Below, piece after piece: positions 5,983 through 16,100 of a DNA stretch of 28,903 bases. How positions within the stretch are numbered: the stretch's first letter is position 1; each line of letters starts with the position of its first letter. A model generated the notes under the pieces. The model was given only the letters and a program-made list of their open reading frames with translations, ran no database searches and was not told where the DNA came from. Source of the DNA: a virus; the IMG/VR virus record IMGVR_UViG_3300048061_000798, positions 1-28,903 of that record. The stretch is one strand, 5' to 3'. The position numbers and the translations under genes were made by a program.

Positions 5983-7101
5983 TCAAACCTGATAACGGAC
6001 AATAACAATACCAGAACCACCCCTTCCAGCAGAAGAAATGCCATTGTTGTTGGAAGATCCACCACCACCACCACCACCGGCAGCGTTTACAGCATCTTCG
6101 CCATAAAGACTATATCCAGTAGAACCACCACGTCCACCACCACCGTAATAACCAGCAGTAGAGTTATTTGATCTGTTAGCAGAACCACCACCTGTGGTGA
6201 AATATCCACCACCACCGCCACCAGCAAACCATCCTGATGGAAAACCATATGGGGAGAATTGATTTAATTGTTTTCCAATTCCACCATTACCTGCAACCGA
6301 TGCAGATCCTCCGCTTGCTATACCACCAGCACCGCCGCCACCAGCACCTTCATGTGGTCCTGCGTGAGCTCCATCATCCGTTGCTCTACTTCCACCAACA
6401 TTACCGTAGTATGTTCCGCCAGCATTATTTCCTTGGAGCGCATTACCACCAGTCCATGCTCTGCCACCAGGCACGTTTCCTGCTCTAGTCGCTGGCCACC
6501 AGTCTCCACCGCCACCACCGGATCCACCATTCTTATAGATGGAGAAATAGTAGAAGGATTCATTTCCTCCTCCACCACCAATAGCATGAATCTGATCGAA
6601 ATAACTATCTCCACCTGGTCTACCATGTGAAGAAGAATCGTTCGCTGTGTTTGCGTTGTATCCAGTTCCCGCAACACCCCCATCGCCAACAACTACATTA
6701 TAAGTTCCAACAGCAATTGGATATGAAGTGTGATGAACAAGTCCACCGCCTCCGCCTCCGCCTCCACCGCCATGAGATCCACCGCCTCCGCCACCACCAG
6801 CAACCACTAGAACTTCTGCTTGAGTTCCATCTGGAACTGAAGTTACAGTAAAAGCACTAGTTCCTGGTTGAGTGAAAGCGTGCATTTTAAAATTGCCACT
6901 TACACTAACAATACCACCAGAAGCTTCAATACCACCCTGTCCTGTTGAAATCCAACTAGTTCCATCATAAATTTCAACAGTTCCGCTAGTGGAATTAAAT
7001 ATCATTAAACCGACAGCACCTGCAGGTCTATTACTAGAGGTATATGAAGGAAGTTCAATACCAACGCTTACATTAAGCTTATCTACATTAAGAGACGACA
7101 T
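5983..7101 (-). CDS. Glycine-rich tail fibre or adhesin-like protein B
   Basis: This 372-aa paralogue of protein A has the same architecture. The N-terminal fibre module contains GAVGLMIFNSTSGTVEIYDG and WISTG (about 28-53). A short beta domain then runs into AEVLVVAGGGGGGGSHGGGG. The Gly-rich body includes the shared PHEGAGGGG motif, and the C-terminus is RGGSGIVIVRYQV. The two proteins align well at both ends but differ in the middle loops, as expected if the loops select receptors. It starts at ATG 7101, behind an AATAAATA late octamer (7125-7132), and stops 6 nt before gene A. It is probably exposed at a fibre tip. A chaperone-like adhesin role similar to T-even gp38 is possible but unproven. 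Confidence 0.78.
   Translation of the reverse strand: MSSLNVDKLNVSVGIELPSYTSSNRPAGAVGLMIFNSTSGTVEIYDGTSWISTGQGGIEASGGIVSVSGNFKMHAFTQPGTSAFTVTSVPDGTQAEVLVVAGGGGGGGSHGGGGGGGGGGLVHHTSYPIAVGTYNVVVGDGGVAGTGYNANTANDSSSHGRPGGDSYFDQIHAIGGGGGNESFYYFSIYKNGGSGGGGGDWWPATRAGNVPGGRAWTGGNALQGNNAGGTYYGNVGGSRATDDGAHAGPHEGAGGGGAGGIASGGSASVAGNGGIGKQLNQFSPYGFPSGWFAGGGGGGYFTTGGGSANRSNNSTAGYYGGGGRGGSTGYSLYGEDAVNAAGGGGGGGSSNNNGISSAGRGGSGIVIVRYQV
6791..6819. repeat. 29-nt exact repeat, copy in glycine-rich gene B
   Basis: This is the second copy of the exact repeat at 5651-5679, in the same reading frame and at the same place in the protein (the start of the polyglycine region). Confidence 0.85.
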
Positions 7102-7124
7102 ATCCTAAAGCTCTTTATCTTATC

Positions 7125-7132
7125 TATTTATT
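7125..7132 (-). promoter_or_regulatory. Likely late promoter AATAAATA of the glycine-rich genes
   Basis: The minus strand reads AATAAATA, matching NATAAATA, in the 37-bp gap between the 3277-aa gene and glycine-rich gene B, about 24 nt upstream of the ATG at 7101. It would allow the two adhesin genes to be transcribed separately from the giant gene. The position supports it; use is inferred. Confidence 0.6.
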
Positions 7133-7138
7133 AGTTAT

Positions 7139-10100
7139 TTATTGTATTGTCCAGTTGCCACCATTTTCAATAGTAACTTCTTTACCAGCGCCAATTGTCA
7201 ATTCTCCAAAGGAAACAATGTATTCCCCGTTTTGAACAACAACAGTTTCGTCAATTGTTTGCTTACATTTTTTAAACATACCATAACTATCAGTCCATTG
7301 CTCAAAACCATTTGCAAACAATGAAGCTTTAGCAGGCAATAACTGAATATGAATGCTATCACCAGTATCAGTATTACCGGCACAATCGTAAACATTTCCC
7401 GATGTTGGCGAAGAGTTGATCTGCACGAAATCAATTTCACCTGAAACAGTTGCGTCAGCAAATATGCTTCCACTAGGACTACCGCCACTGCCGCCATCAC
7501 CACTTAACCATGCTAAGTAGTAAACTCCGCCAGTAGTTAAATTTGGAGTGCCAATAATTCCAGTCGCAGAATCAAAATCAAATTCTAGAATTTCTCCAAT
7601 TGTTCCTCCAGGTGGAGATTTAATTTTTGCGCCATATACTGTAGTATATGTTGTTGCTGTGACAGGAGAAACAATCAATAACCACCAATAGTATTCACCA
7701 GGGTTGACCCTTCTATATTTGACTGCTCCATATGTTTCTGTTGGATCAAGTACTACTGATTTATCAACACCAAAGTATCCAGGACTGAACCATTGTGATC
7801 CACCAGTTAAGGTATTATCACCTTTAAATTGTCCATTGGCAATTTCAATATCTCCACCAACAACTAACTCTTTTTGTGGAGCGATAACAGAATCAGATTC
7901 TGGACCAATTCCAACCTTAGATAACCTATAAATGTCTTCTTGGTTAACTGCTTCTGTCCATCTAGAAGTTACAAATTCTTCATTGTTTTGATAGAATTGA
8001 CCGTTCAGGTTCATATCACCCTGAACGTTCAGAATGTAATCTCTATTTACATTAGGTGTAACGCTAGTATCAGTACCAGCAAAAATATTTGTATTAATGC
8101 CAACTCTATTGTTGGTTCCTTGAATTGCGAGTGCTGGAGGTAAAGAATTTGGTGATGCCAAACTCTTCCAGTCAACACCACCATTGGATTGAGAAGCATA
8201 AATTTCAAGTAAATCTGCACCACCACCAATGTTTGATCCAATACGGAATCCTCTACCACCGCCAGCACCAGCTGCTCCACCTCTTAATTGTAGATCTGCT
8301 TCTGTATTGGAAGTGCCATCTCCAATTCTTGTGCTATTTTTGATAGTAGCAATTTGCGAATAAACGTTCGCCCACTTCAGTGAATTACTGCCAAGATCTT
8401 GGTCATTAGTAGCACCAGGAGTAATACTACCACCATTAGAAATTTTCAATCTTACAGCAGAAGTAGCAGTTGCTGTTCTGGTTCTAATAATTAATTCACC
8501 AACATCAGCAGATGTTCTGTGTGTTGAAATACCCCATTGGGCAGCAGCAGAAGCACCATGCTGTAATACAATACCAGATTCGCCAGTATCTACTTGGTTG
8601 TATACACTTGATTGATAAAGTGATATCTGAGAAGATAATGCTGCTGCTGTATCAAACTCATCAGCACCAAGTGCTGCGTAAACATTAAACTTGACAGGAT
8701 TTGCATCTGCAGTTTGACCGATATTGACGGTATCATTTGTAGAGTTAACATAAAGAACTCCACTATTAACAGTGAGATCTGCAGTAATTGTCGTGTTTCC
8801 ACCAACTGAAAGAGTACCAGTTCCTTGGATAATAATATTGTTATTACCGGTGATAGTCAAACCACCAGTCATGGTATCACCAGTTTTCAATACGTTGAGA
8901 GAAGCAGCACCAATAATACCAGCAGTAATTGTACCGGCAGTAAAATTACCAGAGGTATCTCTCATCACAGCAGACTTGAGTGATAATGTAGAAGCTACAT
9001 TGGTAGAATTAAATGCAACATTACCTGCGTTCCAAATAATGTTGTTATTAACTTTAAGTTCGTTTTCGTCAACAACCTTAAACTCAAGACTACCAGATCC
9101 TTCTGATGCATCACCACCATCAGCAATAATAGCAGAGTTATAAGTAGGATCTCCATTATTATCTACTGCTTGTGATTGAGAGGAGTTGAAATAGATATAT
9201 GGTTGAGTTGCGGCAATACCATCATATCTACCAAGTCTCAGATAACCAGTTCCAGAATTATTGCCTAATTCTGCATATTGAACTGTGTTATCATCAAAAA
9301 TTTCAAACTGTTCAAACTCCCTTTCATCTCCAGCATACCCAAGATAAACTGCAGAGTCAATATTACCACCAGAACTAAGTCTTCCGGTAAGCATCGTGTA
9401 TGTATTGGAAGAATCATTTAAGTCAACATTTTGTCCTGTTGCTGTAATTACAAAATCACCAACACTTTGCTTATTAATATTGTAAATATCAATTGTTTTA
9501 GTAGCTTCAAAATCTCCACCTGGATCAACATCAAGGTTTTGTCGTACAAAAATTCTATAATATGTTTCTGGTCCTGCATATGAGGAAACTTCAACTTTAT
9601 CTCTGAATTTAGTAGAACTTCTCCATGTTGGAAGTCTAGTCTCAAAAATTGTGTTCTCTTTAATGTTCCAACCATCTTGATACCAGACGCCTTCTTTGTT
9701 ATCAAGTTTGTCTGAATCCATTCCAGAACTAATACCCTGGTTTCCTGAAGTCCAAAGTTCAAACCAAGAATTGTAATTTGATACAGCATCACCAGATCCA
9801 CGGAAGTAGATTCTGTCGTTATTAGCAAATGCAAGTTGTCTTACACCACCATACGTAGCGTCTCCACCAGTTTCTCCGTTACGGAGAGTCATTACTAAAT
9901 GCTTGGCAGAGTTTTGGTTTCCAGTATCTACACTTGGATATGCTGATAGTAGACCGTTAGAACTGTTGAATAAGGTTTGTAGTGTTACACCTTGAACAGC
10001 ATCACTTGGAGCAGGGTTTGCATTAGGGTTGCTGATACCAGTATCAACACGAAGTGTGTTAGTAGATCTACCACTAATATCAATACCGTATGTTCCACTA

Positions 10101-13100
10101 GCAAGTTTATCTGGATTGATGCTACTATCAACGAAGAAAGCACCATTGAGATAATAATTACCTTGCTGACCATCTAGCAAGTCAGCATCCAATCCACTAT
10201 CAGGACCCATCTTGATAGATATGGATCCATTTCCTTCATTACCAATATTAAACTGAGATTTTTTATATCTAGCAACACCAATTGTTCCAAATAAATCTTG
10301 TGAGATTGTTAGATCGGAAACTCTTTGAATATCAAGAGAGATATTAGCAAATTGTTTTTGTGTAGTAGCTACTTTAGCGAGTAAAACTAAATTAGAACCA
10401 GCACCAATTACTGATGGGTTTGGAGTAACTTGGAAATCTTGAGTGTATCCATCACCAGCGTTTGTTACAGTGACTGTTGTGACTTGACCGTTTTGTCCAT
10501 TCTCACCAACAATAATATTTGCTCTTAGATTATTTCCGTTAAGTCCTGCAGGTGCATCTAATGCCACATCAAAGTATTGACCATCCGTAAATCCGGTGCC
10601 TGGATTTGCGATTACAACAGAATCAACAAATTCTCCTCCAGTATTTGTGGAATCAAAAACAAGTGGGGAAGAACCACGACCAAATTCAATAACAGTTCCT
10701 GCTGCAATAGTAGCATCGATAGGATTGTTGAAAGAAACTGTAGTTAGATTTCCAACTACAATAACACCATTCACCGTAGTATCTGCTACAACTCCAGATA
10801 TACTATCAGAAATTGAGTGTCCTTTCAAAACTCCAGATAAACCCTGGAAAATAAAAGAACTTGAACCTAAAGATGCTTGTGAGAACAATCTTGCAAAGTA
10901 TCTTGTTTCTGCTCCTTTTAGTGATTGAACAACTTTTGCGTAACTTTGGTCTCCTCGTAAGAAAGAGAAAGAGTTTGCCGCTTCAGAACCCAATAAAGTT
11001 GTGGAAATAACACCAGGACCTGTAAGAGATCCAACACCAACTGCTTCACTACTTAGTGATACCCAGTTGCTAATAAGTGATGATGATGTATTGACAACCC
11101 TGAGAATATTAATTGAATTTGCAGGAGTGCTAGTATCATCAAATGTATCAGTATCAAGCATCTTGATCTGATTGACAATATTACCATACAATCTACTTTC
11201 AGTAAATGCAGTAGCAGTTGCTTGTGTGCCAGCTCCAGGAGGTGCTGCGATAGTGATTATCGGTTGTGTGGTGTATCCTAATCCACCAACATAACTTGCA
11301 TTTTCTGTGACAGTAATAGTAACAACTTCGCCATTAGCAATAGTACAAGTTGCTGTTGCAGGAACCGAACCTGCTGATGGATTACCGCCAGAAATTGTTA
11401 CCGTTGGAGCAACAGTATATCCAGAACCACCTTCTGTAATATTAATTTTATATAATACGCCTTCTCTATACTCGGTAGATTGAATTCTTCCTGTAGATGG
11501 AGAACCGGTAAATACATCACCAATATTAAATGCTAGTGATGCATCTACAGCAAATCCAAGGAACAGACTTGATAGATCATTGTTTAGAATAAATGACTGT
11601 GGCGTACCATCTGCAACATCACTATTATCTTGAATAGCAATATCTCCAGCAAGTGCTCCTTCTAAGGCAAGTCTTTCCGTTTCGTTTACGATAGTAAAAA
11701 TACTAAATGGTCTTAATGCAGGGATCTGATCAAGAGAAATTTTACCAGAATCTGTAAGTTCAACCAGTGCTCTAGGAACAGCGTTCGTAGAATATGGTTT
11801 GTTAATGTATGGACCAAGAGAGTTTGTGATATAATCTTTAACTGCCTTCTGTGTAGGTAGTTTGGAGTCAGTGGCATTAGCACCACCAAGAGTATTGGAG
11901 TTATCGAATCCAGTAACAACAACGTCGCCACCTTTCAGTTTCAAGAATTCAACTTCTGAAATTGTAACCGTGCCAGTAAAGGTAATATTACCAGTTCTGT
12001 TCTCGATTCTTGCAAATGTTCCAACCTTAAAATCACCTAGTTCGTCAGTACCTGAAACATATACACGACCATAGTTTTCGGATACCTGCTCGTTTGCCTC
12101 AACTTTAGTTCCACCGTTCTCTGGAAGAGCTAAGTAGTTAGTTCCTGAACCTGCAAATTCCCAAGTGTGTGATGAGGAGTTGACGATAGATGGTCTGTGT
12201 AATCTAATCGTAGCATTTGCTGAAGCTGATGGTGTCAATGCTTGCTGTAGTGCTGTTAGACCAGAAACAGTATTACCAGTTGCTTCCTCGATTAAAGTTA
12301 AACCATTTCCAATACCATCATCAATCGTAAGTATTGCCGAGAAAGGAGGACCAACAGTAACTCCGCTTACAGATTCGACAAAGAATTCTTTATCTGGATC
12401 TGCGTTTCTATAACCATCAATTTTAACAATGTAATGTTCTAGTGGTTCTCTTCCGATATTACCAACAGTAAGGATAGTTCTGCCAGTTGGTGTTTGAGAA
12501 ACAACATTGACTATGCCAGCATCAAATTCATATGCGTCTTTACGGAAACCTGTTCCTCTTAGAGCAAAGGTTCCGAAGTTAGTAGCAGAGTTAGTGATAG
12601 AAGCATATCCACCAGTATCACAGAAAACACCATCCTGACAGAAGATAACGAAGACAGAAACTAACTGGGTATAACCATCGTTGATAACTTTATATCCTGT
12701 GCCACCGAAGGAAACAATCGTGAATGCCGCAGCAACCATCGACTTACCCTGATTAGGGAACGATGCTGTTCCGTCTGGTTCTAGACCAGGGAAGGGGCAG
12801 TTAGGTTGCTTAACCTTATCACCATCAACTTCAGCACCACTACCACCTCTAAAGGAAATAACTGAAGCGTTCTGTGTATATGGAGATGCTTCAATAATTG
12901 GATAATCATCATACACACCACGAACTGCCATCCTATTATTACCGAAGTCATTAATGAAACTAGTCGGATAAGTCAGAAGACTATTCGTTTCATATAAAGT
13001 TCCGAAGGTCTGTGCAATAGATCCAGGAGCAGCACCATTAACAGCATCAGAAGCATACTCTAAAATACTATCAAAGGTTGTTATTGCTGTTGTAATAGCA

Positions 13101-16100
13101 GAAGCAATAGCAGCACATGATGGGTTTGCACTATCTTCTAAAATACTCCAATCTTCAAATTGGGGAATTAATGAAGTTGTTGGGTATGGAGCATAGATAA
13201 TTTTAGTTCCGCCTGTTAAAGCACTTGCAAACGTGTGTGCGTCTGTATTGCTTCCACCTACACCAACGTTGGCAGTAACAATAGTATTTCCACTATTGTT
13301 TGAAACATTCGTAATTAAGAAACTTTGTCCAAAATTTGCGTCTGTTCTATATGGACTTGCATCATTACCACCACTACCATGAGCACAACTGAATGTAATT
13401 GCTCCTTCAGCAAAAGCAATTCTGTCTTGATTTGCTACTGGAGCTGCTGCTGGATTTGGGAATGTTACTGTGAATACTCCAGTGTTTGGAGCATACGTAG
13501 CAGTAGATGGTGTCGTAGCTAAAATATTTCCATCTGTCCAATTACGCATTGCTGCGATAGCAAGATCTTTTACTTGCTGGAATGCATATCTGGTTTCATC
13601 TAATTGTGCTTCTGGAATTCCAGAAAGAACGGCTCCACTAAAATACGATTCTGCAGCAGAAACAACACCATGGTTTCCTCCTAACACTAAGTCTCTTACA
13701 AGACCCTTAAGAACAATTTTGATATCTCTACGACATTTTCTCTGACGAATATCAGAGAGATTTAAAGTTGGATACGCTGCTTCTGTTTTGATTAGTGCTT
13801 CATCTGCAATTAGATCAGCATTTTTAGCAATTAGATAAGCAGCATCAAGATATGTTCCAGACGCATCATTTGTGATAACATCTGACCAAAGGTATGCTAA
13901 TGTATCAATAGCAGATCTTACATCATCACAAGCAGGAGTTCCTGCTGTTGTGTTAACAATAGTTAAATCAGTATATCTTGTTGATGTAGCATATTTTGTG
14001 GTGTATAAAGGATCAGAAAGTGTTCTATTCTTAATCCTCCAATTGCACATTGCATAAATTGCTAGTTCTCTAGCATATTCAATTGCTCGCGCATTTTGAA
14101 TAATTTCATCTTCAATAAAAGTAATCTTTCCGTCAATAATATACTTGGAAGCAGCTTCGATAATATTGTGGTTAGACCCAAACTCCAGGTCTCTTACAAG
14201 AGCATTAAGGAAATGTATTACATCTTGCTTACATTGCTCATCACCATCAGTACCAGTATTATTTCCTGAAGTTGGGGAACTATATGAAGGATAAATTTTC
14301 TGACCAGCACTACAAGAAATAAGAATGTCTGCTAGTTTAACAACATCATCTTCAGATAATGCGGCGATAGCAGCTGCCGTTGTTGTAATTGTAGCAACGC
14401 CAGTTGTAGCATTATCGTATACAAAATTGCTAATTGCATATGAAGTACCACCAAATGTTACTGTGCCACCACTAACATATGTGTTTATATGATCTGTGGG
14501 ACCTAGATAAATGTCAAATGTATTGTTAACAGCGTCAAGATTATATACTGCGAAATAATCTTTTGAGAATTGCTCATTAATAATACCAACTACTTCTTCT
14601 GCGATGTAGTCTCTATTATTTCTAATTAACTGGCAAGCATCCTGATATCTTCTTTCCGCAGGAATTGCTAGGGCAAATTTGTTTGGTGAGTTTAGTAATG
14701 AAAGTGTGACAGACTTAGAATATGACTTTACTACAGCAAATTCACTTGGGGAGAAATTTGCAGTTGATAGAGAAGGAACTTTTTTTGGAATAACAAAACG
14801 TCGTGCGCGACCATCAGCATCTTCTAGGACTTTGTAAATTCTTTGCTTTCCATTTAAGAAAGATAAGTCTGGTCCAGAAGTTGGGAGGTTTTCAAGAATA
14901 ATTTCTTGACCTTCTTTAAATTCGTGGAAGTTAGTTCTACCTACAAGAGCACTGGTGTAAACAACAACACCACCAATATCTTCTGCGTCTCCATAAATAT
15001 CAGATTGGAAACCACCAGTAGCAATACTAGGATCTCCCTGTAGAGAGAAATCTAACCTAGTGATTGGCAGAGTTGATATAATATCTTCATCATAAGAAAC
15101 AACCTCACCTTCAGCTCTAATCGACTTAAGATTTGTGCTGTCAAGAGTATTTGATGTTGGTGATGCAGAGTTAATCGTGATTGTTGAATCCGATAAAATG
15201 CTATCCCATCCTACTGCACCTAGAATAGGAACAAAAGTAACATCCCAATACGTGGGTGCATTACCATTATTAACAACCGAAACTTGGTAAAAACCTGAAG
15301 TGAATGATGAGTTGTCAGTATCGTCTAAGAAAACAACATTGTTTACTGGAAGATCTGTTGATGGATCTGTAGTAAACCTTAAAGTATTTTCTCCAGAAGT
15401 TCCACTAATTGTTTGTGAGATTGCGCCACCAACCGCAGCTGATGTAATATAACTATACTGGTCTCCTTCAATAAAGGAACCAGATGCTAATGTCACATCA
15501 ATTGTGCCTGCAACAAACGCATTTGCTCCAGTTGATGAGGTAAAAGATACACCAGAACTATTTGCTCTAGCACCAGTGTTCAAACCTAAAAGTTGAACTC
15601 CTGATTGTAGTAATGCCAATCCTGTGTTATTTTGGAAAGAGATACGAAATCTATCTGGTCCAAAAACTTGATGTCCAACTGGGAACTCGACACCAAAATC
15701 TCCATTAACTTCATTATCGATAACAATTCTTTGCTTGTCATCAAAGACCATAGCAAAGTCCCACGTTCCAGTAGGATCTCCGTTTGAGTCAATTTTATCT
15801 CTATAAGTTACGCCAGTAACATAGTTTTTATCACCAAACTTAAAGATATGCTTGCCAACATTACCGGGTCGGACAATCACCAAACGAAGGTTATCACCAA
15901 CAACAGAGCAATCAGGTGGTAGTGAGATTGGGTTATCTTCTACGTAATTACCACCAGAAACAATTAGTGTTTCTTTGACACCAGGAGTTTTCCATGCCTC
16001 TTGTGCTGCCTTTTTAATTGTTCTGACAGGGTTCACAGCAGAACGACCATCGTTTAGGTCAGAACCAATCTGTTGTGAAACATAGATACGACCACCAACG

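Noticed and set aside
4600-6820. CCACCA/CCACCT tracts as microsatellites or a CRISPR-like array
   Set aside because: The repeats are irregular and stay in frame as polyglycine codons on the minus strand. There are no spacers of constant length.
4511-7000. Many plus-strand open frames rich in Ser, Thr, His or Pro across the glycine-rich genes
   Set aside because: They are antisense shadows of (GGN)n codons, are low-complexity, lack ribosome-binding sites and lie wholly within well-supported minus-strand genes.
4549-7101. Collagen-like Gly-X-Y triplets in the glycine-rich proteins
   Set aside because: The Gly runs are irregular, Pro is sparse, and no sustained Gly-X-Y periodicity is present. 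They fit glycine-rich fibre tips better.
7106-7118. Palindrome TAAAG-CT-CTTTA before glycine-rich gene B as an operator or terminator
   Set aside because: The arms are 5 bp with a 2-nt loop and no T-run, which is too weak to separate from chance in A+T-rich DNA.
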